Assembly (NCBI GenBank): GCA_015680685.1 | Contig: MNCI01004501.1 | Coordinates: 1,094,428-1,156,427 of the forward strand | DNA: 62,000 bases | Reading direction: 5' to 3' | Source: Gnetum montanum | Lineage: Eukaryota > Streptophyta > Gnetopsida > Gnetales > Gnetaceae | Shown: positions 1-10,300 of the stretch, in pieces | Layout: each line of letters starts with the position of its first letter | Numbering within the stretch: the first letter of the stretch is position 1 | The notes under the pieces: model-generated | What the model was told of the DNA's origin: nothing | Seen by the model: the letters and a program-made list of their open reading frames with translations, nothing else | Databases searched by the model: none | Made by a program: the position numbers and the translations under genes

Positions 1-816
1 TCCTTGCCCTTGTCCTAACTCCTCTCGACCTTCCTGTCAAGGCATTTCATCTCTTTTACCTTTACTCCCCACGTTATGCCCATGGTGGCTGCTCCCAGAT
101 GTGGAAGGAGAGGGTGAATGATGAGATGAAGGAGAAGAAGAAGGGGATCCATCACCATGGTGATGTTTCTTGCCTTCTCTTCGGTTGCTTTGGCCCCGAT
201 CGTTGTGGCGATCAATGAGTCCGTCATTAGTGTGAGTAGTTGTTCCTGCCGTGAACAGCTGGTGCTCACGGGGATCAGAGCCTGGAATATGTATCATTGA
301 TCTAAGGCCCTGATGCCTAACCTCTTCACTAGAGTGAGGAGGAGGAACATCATTTTCTAAGAAACCCATCGTGAGGGGTTCCTCTTCTCCTATTTCACTA
401 ATGACGTGGGGGACCTTGCCCTTCAATAGTGAATGTTGACTCTCCTGCTGTTCATCCCGAGTACGTTGGGCATTTGTGGGATGATAATCCCTTGTGTCAT
501 AATCATCCAAAACGTATTCAGCAAGCAGCTCATGCATGCCATACTGTACCAAAGCACGGGAAAGCATGTTGGGAGTGGATCGATCTGGGGGTAACACGAT
601 GTTACCTTGCATGTCTCTCCACCGCAGTTGCTCATCTTGATGGAAAACAAAGGTAAAATCCGGCACATACTCATCGGGATGAGTATATGTGACTTTGGAT
701 TGTTGAGGACATGGTTGATTTCGGTTATGCGTATGATCCTGACTTTCTCCTGTATTGTCCTTAGGTGAGTTGATTGCATGAGAAGAAGCCATTTCTAATG
801 GTGTGCTAATTTTCAC
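1..816 (-). pseudogene. Athila-like gag, N-terminal part, with one stop
   Basis: Retrotransposon capsid polyprotein, N-terminal part. The frame is open from 816 (alternative start at 792, whose MASSH start matches MSSSH and MPSSH in the related copies) to a TGA at 37-39. Compared with the copy at 59007 this TGA stands where an Arg codon is expected, so it looks like CGA-to-TGA decay; the frame continues to base 1. Shared blocks include TYTHPDEY, the acidic NDVPPP segment, a Ser-Pro-His run (SPSSSPSSHHS) and a basic Arg-rich stretch. No zinc knuckle is reached before the window edge. The start at 792 is preferred by homology. Function as gag is inferred from position after the primer site and from the other copies. 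Confidence 0.8.
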
Positions 817-920
817 CGTTATTTAATGTTCTTGATTAACTGATTAACCCTAAGGTTCGTTTTAAGCTCACAACGATGTGAGTGATATCCCTTATGTTCA
901 ATTGGCGAAAAAACACTTAG

Positions 921-938
921 TCCCCGGCAACGGCGCCA
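921..938 (-). promoter_or_regulatory. Primer binding site, tRNA-Asp type
   Basis: On the minus strand the site reads TGGCGCCGTTGCCGGGGA, an 18-base complement of the 3' end (with CCA) of plant tRNA-Asp. It lies one base from the LTR end at 940. It primes minus-strand cDNA synthesis. It is undamaged here, while the related copies at 40215 and 58865 carry several changes each. Confidence 0.93.
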
Positions 939-1364
939 ATGATGAGTGGCGAGGTACCCCTACACTCAACCATACGAATACGAGCGTGCACGCGCGATCC
1001 GGTCGAACTCCGCAGACTAAATGCCTTAACACCACAAGAAACACTTGGGGTTAATCGTTCGTTGTCTTCCCAGGCTTGCTTGTAAGTGTCACGGTGTATG
1101 GTTAAGCAAGTCTGAGGTATGTGATTTTTTTGGTATTTTTCGGTTTATCTTCTATGCTATCAGAGGAAAGGGTTGAGAAACTAAGCTAACTCTAACTAAT
1201 GTCCTAAGTCTAAATTAACTAGCGTCAGCATCCGTTCCCACTTACCGGACACACCCTGAACTATGCAACTGTGGCTTACCAAACGCTAATCGTTACTGGG
1301 ATCACCACACGTAACGCAAGTGCTCGAAGTGGTCGTACTGAGGCACCTATTTAGCTTAAGTGTG

Positions 1365-1655
1365 ATAAGCAGCCGATTCCTTAGCTAGCCGTACACACCC
1401 GTGGGTGCTCGTAACTAAGTCGTACTTATCACACGTTCTAGCCTAGCAATGAGTAGCCGATTCCTTGACTAGCCGTACACATTGGACTACCACTGGGATT
1501 ACCAAGCGCAGAATCCTGGAATACGCTACTGGGTTACCAAGCAGCCAATGCTCGTAATCAAGTCGTACTCATGCGTTGCGACAAGCAGCCGATTCCTTGA
1601 CTAGCCGTACACGTCCGTAGACGCTCGTAATCAAGTCGTACTTGTGCACACTAGG
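1365..1655. repeat. Short repeats inside the LTR of copy 1
   Basis: The block AGCCGATTCCTT(GA)CTAGC followed by CGTACAC occurs at about 1373, 1453 and 1587, and CTCGTAA(T/C)(C/T)AAGTCGTACT at about 1408, 1550 and 1625. Spacing is irregular. The segment is missing from the LTR at 58379-58865, exactly where that copy has an N. Confidence 0.7.
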
Positions 1656-1890
1656 AAAGTAGTAAATAAACAACAATAAATGAAACCACGTGCTGCAAGG
1701 TTTATCCAATCAAGTTGGTCTTTATTGTCGTACACAACTTGGGTTCAGGTTACAAGCTGCTCGAATAAAGAGCCGTTCACTCTAGGACTCCTACTGCGGG
1801 CACATGGGAAAAATTCTAACTCTGGAGTGATCAATCTGCTAGAGCTTCGCTACTTCTAGCCAGGATTTGGAATTGAAGGAAGTGTCGCCT

Positions 1891-1901
1891 CTTATTTATA
1901 G
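1891..1901 (-). promoter_or_regulatory. TATA box of the LTR promoter
   Basis: CTATAAATAAG on the minus strand, with the same sequence at the same place in the related LTR (58430-58440, plus strand). It lies just downstream of the palindromes and upstream of the presumed R region. Confidence 0.7.
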
Positions 1902-1914
1902 ATATGACGGCGGG

Positions 1915-1961
1915 ACGCGATATCGCGTACGCGATATCGCAGGGGAAGACGCGATATCGCG
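1915..1961. promoter_or_regulatory. Three GCGATATCGC palindromes in LTR U3
   Basis: ACGCGATATCGCGT at 1915-1928 (14-bp perfect palindrome), ACGCGATATCGC at 1929-1940, and CGCGATATCGCG at 1950-1961 (12-bp perfect palindrome). They lie immediately upstream of the TATA box. The copy at 58379 retains two (about 58387 and 58404). A role as binding sites is inferred. Confidence 0.65.
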
Positions 1962-1986
1962 GCCCAGTGCATGTCGCGTCTCATCA

Positions 1987-2560
1987 ACATCTTTGCAGTC
2001 GGAAAAGGCATTATCTCCTTTTCAAAGATATCTTGTATGGATTCCAATGGACTCCAAATTAAATTATAATGTAAAGAGAAGATGAAAGGTCACTTGGAAA
2101 TCTATAAAAAGGCATCAAGCCTTAAGGTTGAGGGTGGAGATTGAGAGGAAAGATCTTTCGAGTGGGAGGTGAAGAGAAAGCCCCCAAGGTTCCTCTAGAG
2201 AAAGAGTTAGAGTGTAGCTTGAGAGAGAAGTGTGTGAAGCTCATCTTGAGCATTGTCATTCATCTTGTTGTGAGCCATTTTTTGCTACTATGTGGAGAGG
2301 GTGAGAGAGAGCCATTGTTGTTTGGCTTATGTCTTATGTGAGAGAAGCATGATTGTGAGGATCTTGACTGTTGTCTATTCTTGGGATGTTTGCTTCCAAT
2401 ATTTATATGAATTTTCATATTTTCAAGTAAGAATAAAAGGTTGTGTTTCTTTTCTTGTTTTTAATTGTAGCTTCTTGTGAGAATTTTGTAGGATTTGGCT
2501 TTAATTTAGGGTGTTGGGGTTTGGCCCTCACCATTAAGTTACATAGAGGAAGTTAATTAT
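1987..2560 (+). repeat. Probable LTR remnant of another retroelement
   Basis: The stretch has the layout of an LTR promoter region: a TATA box (CTATAAAAAGG, 2102-2112), then a GA-rich, later T-rich transcript-like sequence ending near the CCCTCACCATTAAGTTACA at about 2525-2543. Copy 1 of the Athila-like element appears to be inserted in its U3. No primer site or coding part is seen after it. The assignment rests on layout only. Confidence 0.35.
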
Positions 2561-2814
2561 GCTAAGGAGATAACAAATTCTACGTAAAAAAAAAAATGGA
2601 TGGTTGCATCAAGGAAAATTATAGGTTCAATCATAGAATATTGTAATAGAGGATCTTCCTTTAAACAAAAGGCTTTTCCAAAAGATTATAAAAGAAAAAG
2701 TTTTGGCTAAATTTTGGTTGCACACATTAGGGAAAAAGCATTTGTATTTATCTTTTGTTAGAGACGGTTTGTTATCTAGTACTCAAATGTATCTATTATC
2801 AACTATTCTTATTC
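2561..2814. other. AT-rich intergenic DNA with an A11 run
   Basis: Contains A11 at 2586-2596 and otherwise AT-rich DNA. It may be the upstream part of the decayed reverse-transcriptase relic that follows, but I could not read a frame here. Confidence 0.3.
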
Positions 2815-3150
2815 ATTTAAGGAATCAAATTGCTAGAGCAAGAATGAGCTCTCATCATCTTCTTATTGAGACAAGTCGTTAGATCAATTGATTGAGAGAG
2901 CATATTTGTAGACTGTGCAAACAAAGCATAGAGGATGAAGAACATATATATTTTTTATTTTGCCTATCTTTAGTTCACATTTGAATGAATTATAAATTAA
3001 ATCTAATATGCTAATTATTTTCTTTCAAATTGACTATATCCCCTTAGGTCATTATATTAATGATATTTTCACTTTCTTTGAAAATTTATTGAAGCTTTGT
3101 AATGGTCCAACAAAAAATGAATTCATGAAGGCAATAAATATTTTCAGTTT
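2815..3150 (+). pseudogene. Non-LTR reverse transcriptase C-terminal remnant
   Basis: From 2820 one frame reads RNQIARARMSSHHLLIE, then after two stops CRLCKQSIEDEEHIYF and a terminal Cys. This matches the C-terminal tail of some non-LTR retrotransposon polyproteins, where an RxSSHxLxIExGR block is followed by a CxxC...EDExHF...C zinc-binding motif. About 50 further codons (to about 3150) resemble the hydrophobic tail. There are at least three stops, so it is a relic. The exact clade cannot be given from this fragment. Confidence 0.5.
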
Positions 3151-4240
3151 CTAATTTCCACTTATACATGCTTTTTGATTTTGTCGTATATAAGCCCCCA
3201 CATTCCATTGTAATATGACCACCAAAAGTAATTAAGCTTTGGAGGCGATTTTTGATGGTTCTGCAGGCACCAGCACTGCTGTAACAAAGTTCACCCTTTT
3301 TATAGTTAATTAAAAAAAAATCAGATTCAACAAGGCTACGTCATTTTCATGCCCATGCCCATTTCCCTGTCGGTGATGGATGGGTGATGATCCGTTATCA
3401 CAAGAATGAGCCGGGGAAGGTAGATTGGATAGAGAATCTGGAACTCCAATCAGCGCTCATGGCTGCAGGAATTCATGGCCAAGGGAGGCGCATGTGTTAA
3501 AGCCTTTATCTCTTTCATTCTTTCTTTGTTGCAGCAGAGCATAGCATTGCATTAAGGGAACATAGCACGGCATATTTACAGTATATCCATCTTTGAACGA
3601 ATTCACTCCTCATATCCCCAAACTGCACCACGTACCGACATTTCATTGGCTTGGCTCGGCTTCTCACTCAGGCAGGAACGAGTGGGTGAAACAAAAATCT
3701 GATCTCTCTTGTGGCTGGCTGCCTTGCTGACCGTCTGTCGAATTCTGCAGTGTAAGATCATGGCAGACATTTGGCATTTGTTTGTTTGGCTTTTGCTGTG
3801 ACGGCCTCACGTTGTTGGTGGTGGTGAGATAGCCAAGTCAGTCACTTTTGAACATTTTTGCCTCTCTTACTCCTCCTCTGGAATATTACATTTTTTCTTT
3901 TCTGTGTCTACTTAGAGCAATTGCACATACACGCTCAAACATTCAAACATTCAAGCATAGCATTATTGCTGCGGCTGCTATATATCCTTTCTTATTCATA
4001 TCTACTTCAGCAGGTACAGTGCAGTAGACGATCCATGTTTTCTGTTTTAGATTTGGGTGCTGTGCTTCAAGCCCAACGGAACTGAAGTACACTTTAATTT
4101 GTTCCCTGGTTTAGATTTGGGGTTGGGTTCTATCACAGATTTTGTGGATCGAGCTACTATGCGTATATGAAGTTAGTGTTTTGCCTTCTGAATTTTCAGA
4201 TACGGTAATGCCAATAAGAGAGTCCTGAGTGCATGCATTA
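3151..4240 (+). promoter_or_regulatory. CHLH upstream region and 5' leader
   Basis: No coding frame or transposon is recognised here, so this is the likely promoter and 5' leader of CHLH. Candidate signals: a TATA-like CTATATATCC at 3978-3987; ACGT-core elements of the bZIP/bHLH type at about 3337-3343 (TACGTCA) and 3629-3634 (CACGTA). A leader intron is possible, with donor CAG/GTACAG after 4013 and acceptor TTTTCAG ending at 4200. None of these is proven; the transcription start must be mapped. Confidence 0.45.
4208..4228 (+). CDS. Upstream ORF MPIRES in CHLH leader
   Basis: ATG at 4208 followed by five codons and TGA at 4226-4228. It lies 12 bp before the CHLH start codon and downstream of the candidate leader acceptor at 4200, so it would be in the mature leader with either leader structure. 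Its TGA is also in frame with CHLH, so no longer CHLH start exists here. Translation is unproven. Confidence 0.4.
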   Translation: MPIRES

Positions 4241-4241
4241 A
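4233..4241 (+). CDS. Minimal upstream ORF overlapping CHLH start
   Basis: ATG CAT TAA, where the last base of TAA is the first base of the CHLH ATG (TAATG). A ribosome ending here would sit on the main start, a layout that can allow reinitiation in other systems. It may be chance. Confidence 0.3.
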   Translation: MH

Positions 4242-4334
4242 TGGCTTTGCTACTGTCGTCTTCCTTTGCCCCAAGCTCTAATGTCGATCCTCTGAGACTG
4301 CCTCGTCGGGTTAACTCTTTTGGGAGTTCATCAG
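4241..4334 (+). CDS. CHLH: CHLH exon 1, transit peptide
   Basis: Begins [13 protein letters not shown], rich in Ser, Leu and Arg with few acidic residues, as in chloroplast transit peptides. Donor TCAG/GTATGC; 94 bases, phase 1. The intron after it is 564 bp. Confidence 0.85.
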
Positions 4335-7300
4335 GTATGCTTAAATAGTTAAATGTAATTGTAGGCGGGCTGGGATATGATGCTTAAATAAATAGCGCGG
4401 AATCAAAATTGACAGGATGGGTAGCAAATATCCTTGAAAGGCTAGAATCGTACGTGCATTTTAAAGGTTACTGCATTAACAGGTGTCTCAAGGATTGTTT
4501 TTTAGAATGGACTTTATAACAAAGTCATTTATAATTTTGAATTTAATTTAGGGAAAGCATGCCCTGTGACAAGCACTGACAGCATGCATCAAATATTACA
4601 GGAAGCCACAACATAGATCACCATTAAGCTGCAGTTACTGACAAAATCAAAGTTTCTGAATATTGGTGACCTAAAATCTTAAAAATCAAGAAATCACTAC
4701 CCAGAAGTAAAATATAATTAAGCCCAAGTGTCAATATGTTATGATGCAAAAAGATAGCCGCCTAGCTTTTCTTTTGTTCCTTCTGATGACAATATTTTGT
4801 TCTCACTTTTGAGGGTTTCAAGCATTTCTGTGACTTATAAAATGTGTAGTTTCAAGTTCAGGAAACGGAGTTGCTAAGACGTTTTGTTAAATTTGCAGGG
4901 GCTCCAAGACATCTTGATGGCATCCGTAATAAAAATTTGGACTCACCTAGAAAACAGGTAGATTTCACAATGGAAATTTACATGTTTTTTTACCGTTCTT
5001 TTAGATAAGAAGGCTCAAGTCAAGGACATGAAATATTTTCTGCTTTTGGAAGCTGCACGTTATCAAACTTATGAAACTGAATCCTTGCTTACCCGTACTC
5101 CGCAGTAGTTGATGTCAAAATTAATTCAAGAATTTCCATTTTCCAAATGGGTATTATATTACTGCCGTATTTTAATGTTGTTGCCTTCCATTTCCAACGT
5201 GCCATGACAGGAGGAGTATCAAACACACCACCACCATCAGAAGCAGCTGCCATACCCACCACATCCTCAAAACGGTTGGAAATCTACCAGCAGCAGCAGC
5301 AGAAGTCTCATTGTACACTCCCCTCTCTCCTTTCCTTTCCTAAACTATATATTTAATCCTTTATAATCCAATTTTTATTGGCTTGTTTTGCAAATCAGAC
5401 ATTAGAGACTTGGTAACCCTCACTGTAATACAAGTCTATCGTATTTATTTATTGAACAGACTAACATATAAGGCAGTTCATGTCTGAATTCTGAAGCGTT
5501 ATAATGAATTTTTATTTTGAACACTTTTCCAATCACATTTAGCTCTCCTTTTTATCATTTTAACAAGGGAAATAACAAAAACACCTAAAAGACACCTGCT
5601 TTTGAAAAAAAAATCAATAATATTTTTTCAACTAAGAATCTACCGACGATCCTTGAATTTTATTAAGGTTTTATCTTATTTATATTGTTATTAGGTGCCC
5701 TGTGCTGTCATGGGAAATGGTCTATTCACACAAGGAAGTCCTGAGGTGAGAAGAATCAGTCCAGTTGGAAAGAAGGGATGTCCTAGTGTTAAAATAGTGT
5801 ATGTTGTTCTAGAAGCTCAATATCAAGCTTCTGTAAGTGCAGCAGTAAGGAATTTAAACCAGAAGAGAAATGATGTTGTGTTTGAGGTTGTTGGTTACCT
5901 CTTGGAAGAACTAAGGGACGAGAGCAACTATGAGATGTTCCAAAGAGATCTGTCTGATGCAAACGTATTTGTTGGGTCTCTCATTTTTGTGGAAGAACTT
6001 GCTCAAAAGGTGAAGGCTGCCATAGTGGCGGAGAGAGACAGGCTAGACGCAGTTCTGGTATTCCCTTCAATGCCAGAAGTTATGAGACTGAACAAATTGG
6101 GTACATTCAGCATTGGTCAGGTGGGTCAGTCCAAAAGTCCCTTCTTTCAGATGCTGAAAAGAAAGAAGCAATCTGCAGGATTTGAAGAAAGCATGTTAAA
6201 ACTTGTCAGAACGCTTCCTAAAGTGTTAAAATACTTACCCACTGACAAGGCCAAAGATGCCCGGGCTTATATCATGAGTTTGCAATTCTGGCTTGGTGGA
6301 TCACAAGAAAACATTGAAAATTTTTTCAAAATGATTGCATGCTCATACGTACCTGCCCTGAAAAATACAGGAATGGAATTTTCTGATCCAGTTCTGTATT
6401 TAGATGTGGGGATATGGCACCCCTTGGCTCCCCGAATGTTTGATGATGTTAAAGAGTACCTCAACTGGTATGATACCAGAAGGGACGCCAATGAAAAACT
6501 GAAAGATCCAAAAGCCCCTGTGATTGGAATTGCTTTGCAGAGAACCCACATTATCACTGGGGATGATAGCCATTATGTGGCTGTAGTCATGGAGCTGGAA
6601 GCAAGAGGAGCAAAAGTCATACCTATATTTTCAGGAGGATTGGATTTCTCTGCACCGGTGGAGAAATTTTTGTACGATGCAATGACGAACAAATCTCTGG
6701 TGCATGCAGTACTCTCTCTAACAGGTTTTGCATTGGTAGGTGGACCTGCATCTCAAAATCATCCACGGGCTGTGCAAGCATTGACCAAGCTTGATGTTCC
6801 TTACATTGTAGCCCTACCACTGGTGTTCCAAACCACTGAAGAATGGCTGAAAAGCAGCCTTGGTCTACACCCAATTCAGGTTGCTTTGCAGGTCGCTCTT
6901 CCTGAGCTTGATGGAGGTCTGGAGCCCATTGTCTTTTCTGGCCGTGATGCACAAACTGGTATGTATTACCATGACCCACTATCTTTAATTTCCTCTTCAG
7001 ATTTAAATTTCCGCCACCTGCAACTAACTAACAGACCCAATTTGTTGCATTGCATGAATCTCCCTTTATTTTTTATTTTTTAAAGAATCATAACAAGAAG
7101 TTAAGGATTGCCGAACCTGTGAACAATGAATAATGTATGATTAATTTTTGAGTATCCTGTCAAAATTAGATATGTTACATTGAAACAAATATCCTGTTAT
7201 TCTGCTGTTTAGGTAAATCCCATGCCCTACATAAGCGTGTTGAACAGCTATGCACCAGAGTTATTAACTGGGCCATATTAAAGAGAAAATCAAAGGTACT

Positions 7301-10300
7301 TTAGCCAACCTCTCTTTATTTAAGAATTATAAATGAAAAGCCTTTTTCGTTAATTCATTCTCGGTAGAAGCAAAGGTAAATTTTATGAGATTCTTGGAGG
7401 GCCTACCTGTATTCATGAATGTTAAAACTTGAGCATTCCTTCATTGGTGGTTGGAAATTTTCACAGGTGGAAAAGAGACTTGCAATAACAGTGTTTAGCT
7501 TCCCACCTGATAAAGGAAACGTGGGATCAGCAGCCTACTTGAATGTATTTTCCTCCATCTTCACAGTGCTGCAGGAGCTGCAGAAGGATGGCTACAATAT
7601 TGAAGGTTTGCCAGAAACAGCAGATGCTATGATCGAGGATATCATCCATGACAAAGAAGCAAAATTCAATAGTCCAAATCTTAACATTGCTTACAAAATG
7701 AATGTAAAAGAGTACCAAGAACTGACGCCTTATGCACATGCCTTGGAAGAAAGCTGGGGCAAGCCTCCAGGAAAGCTCAACTCGGATGGGGAGCACCTGC
7801 TTGTGTATGGAAAACAATATGGAAATGTTTTCGTTGGGGTGCAACCCACATTTGGATATGAAGGTGACCCCATGAGACTGTTGTTTTCCAAATCAGCAAG
7901 TCCTCACCATGGATTTGCAGCATATTATTCCTTTATTGACCAGATTTTCAAGGCAGATGCTGTCCTCCATTTCGGGACTCATGGATCGCTGGAATTCATG
8001 CCTGGCAAGCAAGTGGGTATGAGCGATATCTGTTACCCTGACAGCTTAATAGGCAACATCCCAAACATATACTACTATGCTGCAAACAATCCCTCTGAAG
8101 CTACCATAGCCAAGCGTCGCAGTTATGCAAATACAATAAGTTATTTGACACCACCAGCAGAAAATGCTGGGCTTTACAAGGGCCTGAAACAGTTGAGTGA
8201 ACTCATAGCTTCCTATCAGTCATTGAAGGACACTGGCAGAGGTAGACAAATCGTAAACAGCATCATTAGTACTGCCAAGCAGTGTAACCTTGACAAAGAT
8301 GTTGAGTTGCCTGATGAAGAAGAAGAAGATGCACTGCTGTTACCTGAGCAAAGGGATTGTGTTGTGGGTAAAGTTTACAGCAAGATCATGGAAATAGAAT
8401 CCAGGCTACTACCATGCGGTCTACATGTTATAGGTCAACCACCTTCTGCCATGGAAGCTGTGGCCACTCTGGTCAACATTGCGGCCCTTGATAGGCCTGA
8501 ACAAGGCATTTATTCTCTGCCAAGGATTCTTGCAGAGGCAGCCAACCGAAACATAGATGACATTTACAGAAACAATGATATGGGAGTTTTGGAAGATGTA
8601 GCTTTGCTCAAGCAGATAACGGATGCATCCCGCGGTGCAATAGCTGCTTTTGTACAAACCTCAACAACCAACAACAACAACAGTGAAGCAGAAGCCAAAG
8701 TGGTGAAGGTGGTGGACAAAATCGGTTCATTTCTTGGGTTAGGAAGAAAGGAAGCTTGGTTAGAGTACTTGCAGAGGAGGACAAGATTCAAATATGCTGA
8801 TGAGCAGAAACTAAACAATCTGTTTGAATTCCTGAACCAATGTTTGAAGTTGGTGGTAGAAGATAACGAACTGGGGGCTCTAATGCAAGCCTTGGAAGGA
8901 AAGTATGTGGAGCCTGGACCTGGAGGAGATCCCATCAGGAATCCCAAAGTGTTACCCACAGGCAAAAACATCCATGCTCTGGATCCACAAGCTATTCCCA
9001 CTGTTGCTGCTATGCAAACTGCTAAAACTGTTGTTGACAGGCTGCTGCAGCGTCAAGTGGCTGACAATGATGATGGCAAATTCCCAGAAACTATTGCTCT
9101 GGTTCTGTGGGGAACAGATAACATCAAGACTTATGGTGAGTCACTTGCACAGGTTCTGTGGTTGATAGGTGCCAAGCCTGTGGCAGATGCTCTTGGCCGA
9201 GTTAACAAAGTTGAAACCATTACGTTGGAGGAGCTTGGCAGGCCTAGAATTGATGTGGTGGTGAATTGCTCTGGAGTTTTCAGGGACTTGTTCATTAACC
9301 AGGTTGCTGGCCTAACTACTACTCTTCTTATCCTTAATTTCTGCTCTCTGCTTGCTTGGTCTTCCATAGTCATTACCTTACCATTACTAATAGTCTAATA
9401 TAATATAATAATACACTACACTAGACTGATATTTCTATAATTTCCTTATTTGTATGTAGATGAATCTTCTGGACAGAGCAGTTAAAATGGTTGCTGAGCT
9501 CGACGAACCCTTGGAAATGAACTATGTGAGGAAGCATGCTTTGGAGCAATCCCAAACATTGGGAGTTGAAGTTAGGCAGGCTGCAACTCGAGTATTCTCA
9601 AATGCATCTGGTTCCTACTCCTCTAATATTAATCTGGCAGTTGAGAATTCTTCTTGGAATGATGAGAATCAACTGCAAGACATGTACTTGAGTAGAAAAT
9701 CCTTTGCATTTGACTGTGATAGGCCAGGAGCCGGAATGAGGGAAAATAAGCAAGTGTTTGAAATGGCCCTGTCGACTGCTGAAGCCACTTTTCAAAACCT
9801 AGATTCATCTGAGATTTCCCTCACAGATGTGAGCCATTACTTCGACTCGGATCCCACAAACCTTGTGCAGAGCCTTAGGAAGGACAAAAGGAAACCAAAT
9901 GCATACATCGCCGACACAACTACAGCTAATGCACAGGTTAGAACTCTGTCTGAGACTGTCAGATTAGATGCAAGAACCAAGCTACTGAATCCAAAATGGT
10001 ATGAAGGGATGCTCTCAAGTGGATATGAAGGAGTTAGGGAGATTGAAAAGAGATTGACAAACACTCTGGGTTGGAGTGCAACATCTGGTCAAGTGGACAA
10101 CTGGGTTTATGAAGAAGCAAACTCAACCTTCATCGCGGATGAAAATATGCTCAAGAGGCTTCTCGACACAAATCCAAATTCTGTTAGAAAGCTTGTGCAG
10201 ACATTCCTAGAAGCTAGTGGAAGAGGCTACTGGGAGACTTCACAGGAGAATTTGGACAAGTTGAGGCAGCTCTACTCTGAAGTTGAAGATAAGATTGAAG

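Larger units (their letters stand above)
1..1986 (-). mobile_element. Athila-like Ty3/gypsy element, copy 1 (5' part)
   Basis: The element reads on the minus strand: its 5' LTR is at 940-1986, the primer site at 921-938 and gag runs from 792 or 816 down to the window edge. The LTR ends form a 7-bp inverted pair (TGATGAG at 940, CTCATCA ending at 1986). The primer site is a perfect complement of a tRNA-Asp 3' end, a primer used by Athila-type elements. The gag is clearly related to those at 59007 and 40072. The rest of the element lies outside the window, so the 3' LTR and target duplication cannot be checked. The perfect primer site and the gag open over 250 codons make this the least decayed of the three related copies. 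Confidence 0.85.
940..1986 (-). repeat. 5' LTR of Athila-like copy 1
   Basis: 1047-bp LTR, TGATGAG...CTCATCA when read on the plus strand. On the minus strand it has a very short U3 (about 85 bp) packed with GCGATATCGC palindromes, then a TATA box (CTATAAATAAG, 1891-1901), and a long R-U5 that includes a repeat-bearing segment (about 1365-1655). The segment 1690-1900 is clearly homologous to 58430-58650 in reverse, and 940-1130 to 58670-58865. Confidence 0.88.

Noticed and set aside
921-938. A tRNA-Asp gene
   Set aside because: Only the 3' 18 bases match, next to an LTR end; it is a primer binding site.
2815-3150. Penelope-type element
   Set aside because: The zinc motif pattern fits non-LTR polyprotein tails and no GIY-YIG nuclease motif is seen.
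7419-7466. An extended start of the large CHLH exon
   Set aside because: The upstream codons lie in the intron; the TTCACAG/GTGGAA acceptor at 7467 and homology define the exon start.
6267-9373. Several minus-strand open frames of 80-145 codons
   Set aside because: They are antisense shadows of the CHLH exons, which have strong conservation on the plus strand.
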